Shown: positions 46,223 through 54,705, counted from the stretch's first letter. The stretch: DNA of 64,000 nucleotides from Bifidobacterium asteroides (GCF_019469425.1 NZ_CP048272.1:124001-188000); one strand, 5' to 3'. Translations and numbers: made by a program. The notes: generated from the sequence alone by a model not told the origin.

Positions 46223-48310
46223 TCACGGGCGTTTGATGTCGTCGGCACGGAACCTTGATTCGTATACCGATACGGTAATGGCCATGATGAGGCTGGATCC
46301 GGCGAAGAGCAATGTTCCAGCCACCAGATCCGCAACCTTGCTCATCGAGCCGATAATGCCGACTGCCATGAGGGTCAGCAGCACCCCGGTATTCTGCATG
46401 ACAAGAAAGCCTCCGTGTCTTCTGAAGAACCCGTATCCATGGATGAATTGGACGAAGGAGAGTCTGCGTCGTCTTGCGCAATACGCGGCCGAGCACACGA
46501 GGATGGCCATCATGGCAGCGGCCAGACCGAACGATATGGCTATGATGTCCCCGCGTTGCTCGTTCCGGGATAATGACAATGTATACGCTACCGAGTCTTT
46601 GGCGTTGTCAATACCCTGGAAGTATCCGGAGATTCCATAATGGTCCAGCTTGCTTTGCAGGAGTTCCGGATCGGAGAACAATACACTATCGCTTGATGTG
46701 TATGACAGGTATACCATGGGGCTGATCAACCCTGACGATGGGGATGTGACGGCTACCACCGGATCCTTCAAAGACAGCTTCTGCTGATCTTCTGCAGGCA
46801 TGAACTGGGTCCCCGAGAAGAGGGATATGTCTTGGCCCGAACGTGTGCGGACCAGGACGCCGTGAGGGCTACAGGAATATGGTTTCTGTTTCTGGGTAAC
46901 ACCCAGTTGGCACTGTGTCTTGAAATATTCGGCATATTTCTTCAACAAGGCTCCGGGGTCCCCTTTATATGATGAAGGCACCAGGAGTGTGAAAGCCCCA
47001 ATATCTCTTCCAACCACTCTAACCGGTTTCCCATCAAGTCCGGCAATGGGTTGTTTGTCAAGATAGTTCGGGCTCACTATCATCGAATCGGATCCGTCCG
47101 GTTCATAAGGATCATTGTTCCCATCAGCGGGACGAACGGAGTCACCGTTATATCCGACCAGCATTGCCTTCCCTCTGCTGTCAAGATCCTCGATCACTTT
47201 CATCAGGGGAGGCGCTGTCCGGAGATCATCCTCGTGTGGGGTGTTGGTGTTGACTGACAATCTGAGGACATATTGATCCGAGATGCGAGACCACTGTGCC
47301 AGGGACCGGCTGGTGCTCTGTACCGCGCTGATTCTATTCAGAGACCCGCTGATGGTACCAAAGAGAACAGCCACCACCATGAACTGGGCAAAACCCGCGA
47401 TGATGCCATCACGGAGTTCGTCGCCCTCCCCGTTAAGGACGGCGGGTATCCGATCGCGGAATGTACTGGCACCGCCTAAAGTCAACGCCAGGAAGACAAG
47501 ATATGCTGTCAATACAGCCACGGCGATCAACAGCGTTCGGAGGAGTCTCCAAATCTGGTGGAAGTCATTGACAATCCAGAGGAAAGGCAATCCCACCAAG
47601 GCAATCGTCATCAATCCCACGGCGAGCGTGGCGAGCAGTGAAACCAGCTCGCCGACAAGTATCCTTCCGCTGGTATAACCGTGCATTGCCTTGATCGCAT
47701 GTATCTTCCTGTTCCTGGACAGGGAATACGCGGTGGAAACCACCAATGTGATGGCGATGATAACGACTCCCGCCCAAAGGCCACCCTTCCCTAACGCATA
47801 TATCATCGCAGCTATCCAGAAGCCTCGTGACCAGAGGCTTTGTGATTCGTCAACCACTATCCGGGAACGTGACAAAGCCTTGGCGAGCTGTTCCATATGC
47901 GACCTATCCGCATTGGTCGCATAGCTTCCGCGCAAGTCCTGGGTGGTAATCTCTTTATAAGAAACTACTTTCGTTGACTGGTCACGCGTTGAAAAGGAAG
48001 GATAATCGTACCCTCCATTTCGTTGAAAAGACTTTTGGTCACCCACAAAGGCCACGAGAACACGAGAATTCATCGAGTTACGAAATGAAGGTTGGATCTT
48101 GAAGACATTGATCCCCAAAGTTCTTGAAGCTTGGGCAATCGCACGCACAGCATCCGCCTTTGTCGCGGTATCAACCCTCTCGATGGTGAAAGAGGTACCA
48201 GTACCCGCAGGAAGCTCCTGATCGATGGTGATAAGCATCTCGAATGTCACCACCATGGTCAGAATCAAGGAAGCCCAAATAGTCAACCGTTCAATCCAGT
48301 GAATTCGCAA
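46223..48310 (-). CDS. Bacteriocin-associated integral membrane (putative immunity/transport) protein
   Basis: 695 residues with one N-terminal TM segment, a ~150-residue extracytoplasmic region, a cluster of TM segments (~175-345), a second soluble region (~345-570), and a terminal cluster near 575-690. This matches the large multi-TM protein that accompanies lactococcin 972-like peptides and is annotated as an immunity or transport subunit in related operons. The start is a TTG at 48310 preceded by GAGGTGAT. A hairpin at 48344-48371 separates it from the peptide gene. Lower GC than the core genome. Confidence 0.83.
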   Translation of the reverse strand: MRIHWIERLTIWASLILTMVVTFEMLITIDQELPAGTGTSFTIERVDTATKADAVRAIAQASRTLGINVFKIQPSFRNSMNSRVLVAFVGDQKSFQRNGGYDYPSFSTRDQSTKVVSYKEITTQDLRGSYATNADRSHMEQLAKALSRSRIVVDESQSLWSRGFWIAAMIYALGKGGLWAGVVIIAITLVVSTAYSLSRNRKIHAIKAMHGYTSGRILVGELVSLLATLAVGLMTIALVGLPFLWIVNDFHQIWRLLRTLLIAVAVLTAYLVFLALTLGGASTFRDRIPAVLNGEGDELRDGIIAGFAQFMVVAVLFGTISGSLNRISAVQSTSRSLAQWSRISDQYVLRLSVNTNTPHEDDLRTAPPLMKVIEDLDSRGKAMLVGYNGDSVRPADGNNDPYEPDGSDSMIVSPNYLDKQPIAGLDGKPVRVVGRDIGAFTLLVPSSYKGDPGALLKKYAEYFKTQCQLGVTQKQKPYSCSPHGVLVRTRSGQDISLFSGTQFMPAEDQQKLSLKDPVVAVTSPSSGLISPMVYLSYTSSDSVLFSDPELLQSKLDHYGISGYFQGIDNAKDSVAYTLSLSRNEQRGDIIAISFGLAAAMMAILVCSAAYCARRRRLSFVQFIHGYGFFRRHGGFLVMQNTGVLLTLMAVGIIGSMSKVADLVAGTLLFAGSSLIMAITVSVYESRFRADDIKRP

Positions 48311-48343
48311 ATCACCTCACCCACCCAAAGCAAAGAGAAGTCC

Positions 48344-48371
48344 TGCCGGCATGTGCCCGCACATGCCGGCA
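48344..48371. terminator. Hairpin between bacteriocin gene and downstream genes
   Basis: Perfect inverted repeat of 13 bp (TGCCGGCATGTGC at 48344-48356 against 48359-48371), tight loop. It lies after the peptide stop and before the membrane-protein start, with no U-run. Partial terminator or mRNA processing/stability element. Confidence 0.65.
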
Positions 48372-48446
48372 AATAGGGGTCAGCGCCTCGTTCACTCAGT
48401 GATACTAAGCATCATGGTATTAGCATGCCTGATACTCGTAACTGAG

Positions 48447-48740
48447 TTAATATATACCCCAGTAGCACTGATTGCCTTTAGCACGGCGGCCAGTCTGAGC
48501 GACAGCCCATTTACCGCTATATGCTTGTGATGTGACGCGTCCAGTACCTATCGCGGTCGCATAATGGTTCTTCTTCGGATGCATATATGACGAAGTCACA
48601 TGTCCCCAAGCTGGAACCCCGGACAGATCACAAGTAAAACTACCTCCACCAGCGCCACCTGCCATGGCAACAGGCGCTATACCAGTCGACAATGCAAGAG
48701 CTACCATTGATGAAGCAACAACTCTCCCAAACTTCCTCAT
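48447..48740 (-). CDS. Lactococcin 972-like bacteriocin precursor
   Basis: 97-residue precursor. Sec-type signal peptide (MRKFGRVVASSMVALALSTG...) cleaved probably after AMA at residue 27, giving a ~70-residue mature peptide. This carries the family pattern: WGHVTSSYMHPKKNHYATAIG and then a late aromatic YWGIY. Lactococcin 972 is a small secreted peptide that inhibits septum formation by binding lipid II (known for the family member). Two Cys (37 and 92) are unusual for lactococcin 972 itself and may form a disulfide. Start placed at 48740 behind AAAGGAG; a strong promoter lies at 48793-48821. Three-gene operon with the transport/immunity proteins. Confidence 0.85.
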   Translation of the reverse strand: MRKFGRVVASSMVALALSTGIAPVAMAGGAGGGSFTCDLSGVPAWGHVTSSYMHPKKNHYATAIGTGRVTSQAYSGKWAVAQTGRRAKGNQCYWGIY

Positions 48741-48792
48741 AGTTTTCTCCTTTGAAAACAAATATGATGGTGAAAACTTTCCACCGCCACTC

Positions 48793-48821
48793 GTTATACT
48801 CCATAAACACAGCTAAATCAA
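48793..48821 (-). promoter_or_regulatory. Sigma-A-type promoter of the bacteriocin operon
   Basis: -35 TTGATT (48816-48821), 17-bp spacer, -10 TATAAC (48793-48798), read on the minus strand. The -10 matches the consensus in five of six bases. Predicted start ~46 nt before the ATG. Confidence 0.7.
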
Positions 48822-48981
48822 ATACAGCTAACTCATTCCAGCCTCTCACACATTGAGGCCACTCTTATGTCACTGACACCGATGCGGAATCCGAACCGGT
48901 ACGATGACGCTGACCATTCCTGGAACAATTCCCTTGCCGGAGTTCGGACAACACACCCAAGACCAGTTTGCTTGGTTGCAC

Positions 48982-49690
48982 TCACACCACGAGCATGGGA
49001 TGTTTTAGTGGATGCAGTGCGGAATCATGCAGAGAATGCCTCTGCTGATGACACTGGCGGGGATAGTGGCGGTCAGCCAGCTGCGGATCTGCTGCCGGTA
49101 GCCGGTCGCCCATCCGTCCGATCTGCTCGCCCTGCAGCCTGGAGACCCGCTCGTTCACGTGCTGCTGCCCGTCGTGCATCTTCCTGAGCTGTGTTTCGTT
49201 CCTGCTGGCCGGTTGCTCCACGCTCTTCTCGAACGCCTTGCAGCCAGAGAGGATGACCTTCCTTGAGGCCTCGTTCTGCCTGTCGCCTGGGTCCTCTGAT
49301 CGCTGCAAGCTGGTCAGCAGCATCTGGTTGGCTGTTCCGTCGTGGAGGTTATGACCTCCAACTGCTCCTTGAGGTTCAACTGGCTGCTGGAGGTGAGCTG
49401 TATCTGCGCCCTGGAGTTCCTGAGCTCCTTGAGCACATGCCTCGTCTCGCGCAGTCGTGTGCTCAGGTCCTCCTCGTTGCCCTGGTTCGGGTTCTCGTCC
49501 ATGTCTCCTCGTTTCGTCCAGCAGCGATTGCAGTTCCCCGACCACGCTCTTAATCTGTTTGCGCAGCTTCTCGATGAGCGTCTCCCCCAATGACCGCGAA
49601 GCGAAGTTATCCACCGTCAAAATCAAAGTCAAAAACTCAAGCTTTCTAGTATAGGTATCTAGTATAGGTATATAGGGGCCCCTCGTTAGT
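48982..49690 (-). pseudogene. Frame-disrupted coiled-coil protein gene, plasmid-like
   Basis: On the minus strand three frames must be joined. A region near 49690-49505 reads LGETLIEKLRKQIKSVVGELQSLLDETR. Its end is overlapped by ATG 49502 (MDENPNQGNEEDLS..., GAGGAG upstream) in another frame, encoding RHVLKELRNSRAQIQLTSSS to a stop at 49314-49316. The first frame then resumes as LLTSLQRSEDPGDRQNEASR and, past about 49110, a third frame holds a hydrophobic end. The helical, charged character suits a coiled coil; no family recognised. Two frameshifts or two overlapping genes plus one shift. Confidence 0.5.
49646..49671. repeat. Tandem 13-bp direct repeat (two copies)
   Basis: CTAGTATAGGTAT occurs at 49646-49658 and again, adjacent, at 49659-49671, followed by a partial unit ATAGG. 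AT-rich and iteron-like in spacing; adjacent to a disrupted gene. Confidence 0.9.
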
Positions 49691-49749
49691 CCCACTGCGA
49701 GTAGGGCTAAGAGGGGTTTTATTGCATTCAAAGTCCATCTCTTGGATTT

Positions 49750-49925
49750 GGCCTGATTGTGGCTTGTCTGCGCTGGTTGGTGCATTTGGAGTGTGTTGAT
49801 TGATGGTGGTTTCGTGATTGCTGGTGGGTCTGATGCTTGGGTGGTTATGTTTGGTGAATGTGATTGCTGGTGTTTTATGGATGTGGTGAGCTGGTTTTGG
49901 GTCTTTTCCGGGATAACGGTGGCAT
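49750..49925 (+). other. GT-rich strand-asymmetric tract (no gene seen)
   Basis: The + strand is mostly G and T with few A and fewer C. I see no protein-like frame that fits the whole tract. It lies near the 13-bp tandem repeat and decayed genes, and could be a remnant of a replication or transfer origin. Confidence 0.5.
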
Positions 49926-50115
49926 ACTCGCTTCGGACTGCGGCGGTTCTTCCGGTGCACACGCCCGGCTCTGTTCTTTCCTGCCGGCTCCGGCGGGCTT
50001 GTACCCCGTGCATGGAGGTGGAGCATTCCACCAGGATGGCTCAGGACCGGCTGACCGTTCTGGGCATGCCTCGCGGGATCGCCTACGCGCAGCCGAACGC
50101 ATGAACGCATAAACG

Positions 50116-50165
50116 AAGGGCGCCCCCAGGAATCCATGAAGATTGGAATTCCTTGGGGCGCCCTT
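50116..50165. terminator. Long hairpin terminator after the RHH gene
   Basis: Left arm 50116-50135 (AAGGGCGCCCCCAGGAATCC) pairs with 50145-50165 apart from one mismatch and one bulge, loop ATGAAGATT. It lies 20 bp past the stop of the RHH gene read leftward, and also faces the GT-rich tract, so it can block transcription both ways. Confidence 0.75.
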
Positions 50166-50185
50166 GCGTCCTGGTGCGGTGGCCG

Positions 50186-50548
50186 TCAGGCTTCTGTCGG
50201 CTGCTCGGCCATGGCCTGCAGGTATCGGGCGACGGCCTTGCGGATGATGGCCGACTTGGGGATGCCTTCCTTCTTGGCCAGCCGGCTGGCCTTGTCGTCC
50301 AGGTCCTCGGGCACCCTGACCCTCCAGGTGCGTCGAGCGGTCCGTGCCTCGGCCCGCCGTTCCTCCGGCTTCTCCAACTTCGCCAGGCTCTGGGCCATGA
50401 GCGATGCGGCCTGCTCGTCGGTCAGCAGCGGGGCGTCGGGGTCCCGCCGGATGGCGGCCTTCGGGTGGTGGATCAGCTCCCCCCGGTCGGCTGCGCGGAT
50501 CAGCGCATCGATGTCCTCCTGGTTCTCGGATGTGACTTGCTTGGCCAT
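50186..50548 (-). CDS. Ribbon-helix-helix protein, putative antitoxin
   Basis: 120 residues. A C-terminal RHH/CopG DNA-binding domain, WRVRVPEDLDDKASRLAKKE then IPKSAIIRKAVARYLQAM (~72-115), follows a ~70-residue charged N-terminal part with LLTDEQAASLMAQSLAKLEK. Layout is that of antitoxins whose N-terminus binds the toxin. Start behind AAGGAG at 50548. It is the last gene of a minus-strand cluster after a 71-residue protein and a toxin-like gene. A second RHH gene at 57592-57972 has the same architecture. Confidence 0.8.
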   Translation of the reverse strand: MAKQVTSENQEDIDALIRAADRGELIHHPKAAIRRDPDAPLLTDEQAASLMAQSLAKLEKPEERRAEARTARRTWRVRVPEDLDDKASRLAKKEGIPKSAIIRKAVARYLQAMAEQPTEA

Positions 50549-50591
50549 TTCGCGCTCCTTTCCCTTCCTGCACGCCTGTCCCTCTCCGCCC

Positions 50592-50807
50592 TCACCGGGT
50601 GGCCTCGGCCCGGCGCAGGCGCATCTGGTCGAATTCCTCCTGGAGGTCGTGGAAGAACTCGTCCTCATCCACTCCGCGGTTCGGATCCTTGCGTCGTACG
50701 GAGCCTGGTATGACGTCCAGGCGTTCCTCGCGTTCGGCCTTGGCGTTCATCTCCTCCATCTGCCGGTGCTCTTGTTCCGTCTTAGGCTCGTACTCGTATT
50801 CGTTCAT
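50592..50807 (-). CDS. Small acidic/charged protein of unknown function
   Basis: 71 residues beginning MNEYEYEPKTEQEHRQMEEM and ending LQEEFDQMRLRRAEATR. Highly charged, mostly helical, no Cys, no recognised family. Start supported by CAGGAG 7 nt upstream. It lies between the toxin-like gene and the RHH gene, 43 bp from the latter, and could be a third component or a regulator. Confidence 0.65.
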   Translation of the reverse strand: MNEYEYEPKTEQEHRQMEEMNAKAEREERLDVIPGSVRRKDPNRGVDEDEFFHDLQEEFDQMRLRRAEATR

Positions 50808-50869
50808 GGCTATTCTCCTGTACCCAATAACATGGCTTTTTAAATTATTGGTTGGTGTGGTCTGGCCGT

Positions 50870-51175
50870 CTATCGGTCGTGCTTGTGCGACTTGATCAGC
50901 CGCCGCCACACGTCGGTGACGGTCATGATCTGGAAGGCGACGAAATCCCCGGGCTCGGCTTCCTTGACTATGACCTCGATGCAGCCCTTTCCAAGCGCTC
51001 CAGGATGCCTGGGCCCGACGAGAACCACGGCATCCAGCCCATTCCGATCCTGAATCTCCTCTTTGCTTGCATGATGTAGGACGGCATAGCCGATTTCCTG
51101 GCAGGCGATACACCATGCCCGCCAGCGCTTCTGGCCATCTTGAGCGTTTGAGCTCCTCTCTCCCCCGCCCTCCAT
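50870..51175 (-). CDS. Putative toxin of a toxin-antitoxin-like locus
   Basis: About 101 residues from the likely ATG at 51173-51175; the true start is uncertain. Its second half is LDAVVLVGPRHPGALGKGCI, EVIVKEAEPGDFVAFQIMTVTDVWRRLIK. The RHPGAL motif, an EV(I/L)(I/V) strand and a following WR motif recur in the frame-disrupted gene at 57246-57595, also followed by an RHH gene. The strand pattern is like BrnT/DUF4258-type toxins; I infer, not prove, this family. A second frame (51440 to ~51163) also looks protein-like, which suggests a frameshift upstream. Confidence 0.5.
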   Translation of the reverse strand: MEGGGERSSNAQDGQKRWRAWCIACQEIGYAVLHHASKEEIQDRNGLDAVVLVGPRHPGALGKGCIEVIVKEAEPGDFVAFQIMTVTDVWRRLIKSHKHDR

Positions 51176-51440
51176 CCATATGGCACCACACTGACGACCT
51201 ACAGTCAAAGGCCGCACTCTTTTCCTCTGGGTGTTCCTTGGATTTTCCAGCCGCGACCCTGCCGATGGGCGCATGCCATCCTGGCGTCGCCAGCATGTAG
51301 TTGAGCGCATCCGCATAGGCTGTCGCCTCCTGGGCGGCGACCGGGGACACCAGGCCCAGCTGCTTGCCGTATGACCATATGGAATATGTGGTACATATTT
51401 TATGAATTTTGGCCAGAGGCGGGTAAATACTGTTGTCCAT
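51163..51440 (-). pseudogene. Protein-like frame upstream of the toxin-like gene
   Basis: From ATG 51438-51440 (MDNSIYPPLAKIHKIC...) the frame reads SIWSYGKQLGLVSPVAAQEA, then TAYADALNYMLATPGWHAPI, then loses sense after about 51163, where the toxin-like frame takes over. It may be the 5' part of one gene broken by a frameshift, or a separate short gene. Start of the convergent-facing plus-strand gene (51464) lies only 23 bp away. Confidence 0.35.
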
Positions 51441-51463
51441 AACGGCGTGGTGGGGAGGCATCC

Positions 51464-51992
51464 ATGATGGGGATACGGAAGAAATTCAAGGAGCTGAAGA
51501 ATCAAAAACTGACTCTTTTTCGCCCAGACGATATTCAATGGCTAACCCTTGGACAGCTCCAGCAGAGGTATGACGACCTTAAAGACCAGCGCGACAAGCA
51601 AATGGCATGCACAGCGCCTGCTCGCGTTGTGCGCAGTGTCCAGCTTCATCTCCTTCATGTCGCAGCCCGCCTGGAAGAAGCTTAAGAGCACTCCGCAGAA
51701 AGTAATGCTTGTTTTCTGCACTATCTTATTGGTGACCATTGTATTTTTGATCGCTGCGGTGATCATGGGTGATCTATACAGCCCCATAAAAACCCCCATG
51801 CTGGTAAACACCACAGCACAGGCACAGCCACAATCCACGGGGGAAAACCAAAAAAACCTCCTTGATGAGTGGAAGGCACAGGTCGATATATTGGAATCTC
51901 ATAATAACTTACGAGAAGCCATAATTATCTCTGCCTATGCCGCATATGCAGTTGCCCTGGATGGCATCATTGCTTGTTTTCTCCCCCTGTAA
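51464..51992 (+). pseudogene. Small membrane protein partner of the DUF4062 gene, frame-disrupted
   Basis: Begins at ATG 51464 behind GGGGAGG with MMGIRKKFKELKNQKLTLFR and a coiled-coil-like QLQQRYDDLKDQRDKQ. From about 51600 the meaningful frame changes by one: HAQRLLALCAVSSFISFMSQ, a strong TM segment (VMLVFCTILLVTIVFLIAAVI), a linker, NLLDEWKAQVDILESHNNL, and a terminal hydrophobic stretch ending at 51992. So there is one frameshift near 51590-51610 or two overlapping genes. Adjacent, same strand, to the DUF4062 gene 58 bp later. No family recognised. Confidence 0.55.
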
Positions 51993-52049
51993 TCCGAGAG
52001 GGAGAGCAGCAGAGCCAGGAATCTTGTAGCTTGGTCTTATGATTTTCCT

Positions 52050-53207
52050 ATGGAAGTCTATGCAAAAGAGAAAATATATCATGCCATAGATGCATGTAAA
52101 CAATTCGATGCAGACAAACACCCCGAGCTCTTCAATGGATATCTCTTTAGTAGGTACCAGCTTAGGCAAAACGATTTTCCAAGGTTGAACTTATTTCTGA
52201 CCGCTGCTCAACTTCAACTGGCCAACTGCCTCCTGCCTCTTAATAAGGCGATAAGCGGTGAAAGTAAAATAGAAAGTCTTCTTAACAACTTAACAGATAC
52301 GCTAGGTGCTCTGTCTGCTTTCGACAAAACGATAATGACTGAAGCCGATTATGAGGTGGTTCTCGGCGATAACTTTCCTAGGGCGCAGATTGAACACGCC
52401 ATTCAATCTCTACGATACAGGCCTTCACATTGGGAGGAACCTAGATCACAGGATAGATTCCGCGAACCGCCGTTAAAGAGACACCCCATGTTTTCAGTGG
52501 AGCCTGTTGATAATACAGGCTTTGTTGCAAATTCACCTAAAATTCTTTCTGATGTAGTGGATCCACTAGTACAGCATTCGAGATTGTCCAATGGAGCCTA
52601 CCGTTCACAGCCAAACGAAGGACAGGATCCGCAGGAGCACCAGCAGAGCACAACGCAAGCGGAGCAGGCTGGGCGGAAACATTACACGGTGTTCGTCAGC
52701 TCGACCTTCGAGGATATGAGGGATATTCGCGCGGCTGTGCTGGGGAGGCTATATTCCACGGAAGACTTCATGCCGATCGGCATGGAGAACTTCATGGCCT
52801 CCGACAGCAGCCAGCTCGACTACATCCGCGAAAGGCTCAATGACACCGACATCTACGTGCTGCTCCTGGGCGGCAGGTACGGCACCCTCACCCCCCGCGC
52901 GGACAGGAGCTACACGCATGAGGAGTATGAGATGGCCAAAGCCAACCCTGATGTCAGGGTGCTGTCCTTCGTGTGCGACCATCCCGAGAATCTGCCCGCC
53001 GAGAGACGCTGGCGAAACGATGACGAACACGACAGGCTCATGGAATTCACTAAGGAAGTGGAAAGCGACAAAATGGTCAGGCCCTGGGCAGTAGACGCCG
53101 ACCCGGAGAAGATCGCCGGCGATGTCTACCAGTCCCTGGTCGATGAGACGAAAAAAGGAACAATGCGCGGCTGGACCAGAGGAGAATGGCCTGAACCGGA
53201 ACAGTAA
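52050..53207 (+). CDS. DUF4062 domain protein, possible defence-type effector
   Basis: 385 residues. The C-terminal part from ~210 is a DUF4062 domain: YTVFVSSTFEDMRDIRAAVL, FMPIGMENF, IYVLLLGGRYGTLTPRADRS, YTHEEYEMA. DUF4062 is distantly TIR-like and is often found fused to STAND-type NTPases (family knowledge), but no NTPase is fused here. The N-terminal ~200 residues (helical, LNLFLTAAQLQLANCLLPLN, then RSQDRFREPPLKRHP) are not recognised. GC is lower than the core. It pairs with the membrane protein gene just upstream and converges on a serine recombinase gene. Confidence 0.75.
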   Translation: MEVYAKEKIYHAIDACKQFDADKHPELFNGYLFSRYQLRQNDFPRLNLFLTAAQLQLANCLLPLNKAISGESKIESLLNNLTDTLGALSAFDKTIMTEADYEVVLGDNFPRAQIEHAIQSLRYRPSHWEEPRSQDRFREPPLKRHPMFSVEPVDNTGFVANSPKILSDVVDPLVQHSRLSNGAYRSQPNEGQDPQEHQQSTTQAEQAGRKHYTVFVSSTFEDMRDIRAAVLGRLYSTEDFMPIGMENFMASDSSQLDYIRERLNDTDIYVLLLGGRYGTLTPRADRSYTHEEYEMAKANPDVRVLSFVCDHPENLPAERRWRNDDEHDRLMEFTKEVESDKMVRPWAVDADPEKIAGDVYQSLVDETKKGTMRGWTRGEWPEPEQ

Positions 53208-53293
53208 AGCCGCCCAGTCAGCCAGGGCGTGAGGAGCCATCCCCGCAAGGACAAGGATAGTTCTCTGGCGCTTCCTCCGGCGCGGCTGTTCCT

Positions 53294-53875
53294 TCAGAGG
53301 CTTGCCTGGTGCTGTTCCTTCTCCCCTACCCGTCCGATCGCCTTGTAGATGGTGCTTCGGCTGACGTTGAACCTGGCGGCTATCTCCTTGACGGTCACGG
53401 TCCTGGAATCGTACAGCTGGCGCACCATGGCGACGTCCTTGTCGGAGAGCTTGTAGGGGCGGCCGCCTTTCCTGCCGCGCGCCCTGGCCGCCGTCAGGCC
53501 GGCCATGGTGCGTTCCCGGATCAGGTCCCGCTCGAACTGCGCCAAGGCGGAGAAGATGTTGAAGACCAGCACCCCTCCAGGCGTGCTGGTGTCCATATTC
53601 TCGGTCAGGCTGCGGAACCCCACCCCCTGCTTATGGAACCGGTCCATCAGATCGACCAGGTTCTGCACGCTGCGCCCCAGCCTGTCCAGCTTCCACACCA
53701 CCACCGTGTCGCCCTCGCGCAACGCCTCCAGCATCCGGTCCAACTGGGGGCGGCTGGCCTTGGCCCCGGAGGAATGATCGACATAGATCCTCCCGCAACC
53801 CGCCTTCCTCAGCGCATCGGTCTGCAGATCCTCGTTCTGCTCAAGCGTGCTCACCCTCGCATAGCCGATCAGCAT
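53294..53875 (-). CDS. Serine recombinase (resolvase/invertase family)
   Basis: 193 residues. Catalytic Ser9 in GYARVSTLEQN, then YVDHSSGAKASRPQLDRMLE, VVWKLDRLGRS, and the E-helix with FERDLIRERTMAGL, closing with a DNA-binding HTH (VKEIAARFNVSRSTIYKAI). Tn3 resolvase/Hin length and layout; no zinc or large C-terminal domain. Start 53875 is behind GGAGGG; it overlaps the preceding membrane-protein gene by 7 nt. Marks the island as mobile. No cognate res or hix sites recognised. Confidence 0.93.
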   Translation of the reverse strand: MLIGYARVSTLEQNEDLQTDALRKAGCGRIYVDHSSGAKASRPQLDRMLEALREGDTVVVWKLDRLGRSVQNLVDLMDRFHKQGVGFRSLTENMDTSTPGGVLVFNIFSALAQFERDLIRERTMAGLTAARARGRKGGRPYKLSDKDVAMVRQLYDSRTVTVKEIAARFNVSRSTIYKAIGRVGEKEQHQASL

Positions 53876-54705
53876 GCGCCCTCCCCTCGGCCGGCCGACG
53901 GCGACGGCTTCGGCCGCCGCGCATACGCCTTCCATGAAAACGGACGGTGGACCGGACCGTTATAGACCGGACGGTTATAGACCGCCATATGGGTCTTCCT
54001 GTATGGGCCTTCCCTGGGGACGATACGCTCGTTGATGATCTGCACCAGATAGTTGACCGCCAGCACGGAAACAGCCACCGAATAGAACAGCGAATAGTCC
54101 GATTTGTTGATTTTGCATCTTCCCATCAGGTACAGGACGATCACGAAGACCACACCGATGACGGCATATGGCGTGGTACGAATCCACCACCTGCTGGGCG
54201 GATCACTCTCCCGATCTCTTATAACATCGCGAGCATAAATGAACAGCGCCGTTGCCTCAACCAGAAAGAGGAGTATGAGAAACACAAACGACGCAGTCGA
54301 ATACGACTCCTCAGAGTAATTTATAAAAGTATTTACCATCAGAAAGATATACAAAAGGTGCAGGAGATAGGAGCCCGTCGTTACCGTACTATAACTCTTA
54401 TCCCATTCGGCTCCATACATGACTATGACACCATAAGAAAAGATGAAGAAAGAAAAGACAAGAGGAACCCATCCGGCAACGAAAGCTAACCCGTCTTTGT
54501 GTTTTTGCCAAAGAAACCTGAATGGTGAAAAGCAGATTAAGACCATAATTAAAAGACCGAAATCAGCCAAGAACGACATAAGACAGAGCGGGCCTTTATG
54601 ACATGGGTTTACATTTTCCTTAAAATTTTCCCACCATCTTCTTCGACGCGCTCTATGTTTCACCCATCTGGCGAATATTCCAAGGCAATTGTTCTCTTTT
54701 CCCAT
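53869..54705 (-). CDS. Multi-spanning membrane protein overlapping the recombinase gene
   Basis: 278 residues from ATG 54705 (54720 also possible; neither has a good Shine-Dalgarno). Basic N-terminus (KHRARRRRWW), then about six TM segments (FLADFGLLIMVLICFSPF, VFSFFIFSYGVIVMYG, LLHLLYIFLMVNTFI, ASFVFLILLFLVEATALFIY, VIGVVFVIVLYLMG, LFYSVAVSVLAVNYLVQI) and a Pro/Arg-rich tail. No family recognised. AT-rich for the window. The 7-nt overlap with the recombinase start (ATGCTGA) suggests joint translation. Confidence 0.7.
   Translation of the reverse strand: MGKENNCLGIFARWVKHRARRRRWWENFKENVNPCHKGPLCLMSFLADFGLLIMVLICFSPFRFLWQKHKDGLAFVAGWVPLVFSFFIFSYGVIVMYGAEWDKSYSTVTTGSYLLHLLYIFLMVNTFINYSEESYSTASFVFLILLFLVEATALFIYARDVIRDRESDPPSRWWIRTTPYAVIGVVFVIVLYLMGRCKINKSDYSLFYSVAVSVLAVNYLVQIINERIVPREGPYRKTHMAVYNRPVYNGPVHRPFSWKAYARRPKPSPSAGRGEGAC

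Noticed and set aside
48867-49187. Plus-strand ORF (MSLTPMRNPNRYDDADHSWN...) with an end resembling DUF397
   Set aside because: Overlaps the opposite-strand disrupted coiled-coil gene, has no good ribosome-binding site, and its second half is low complexity; similarity too weak to call.
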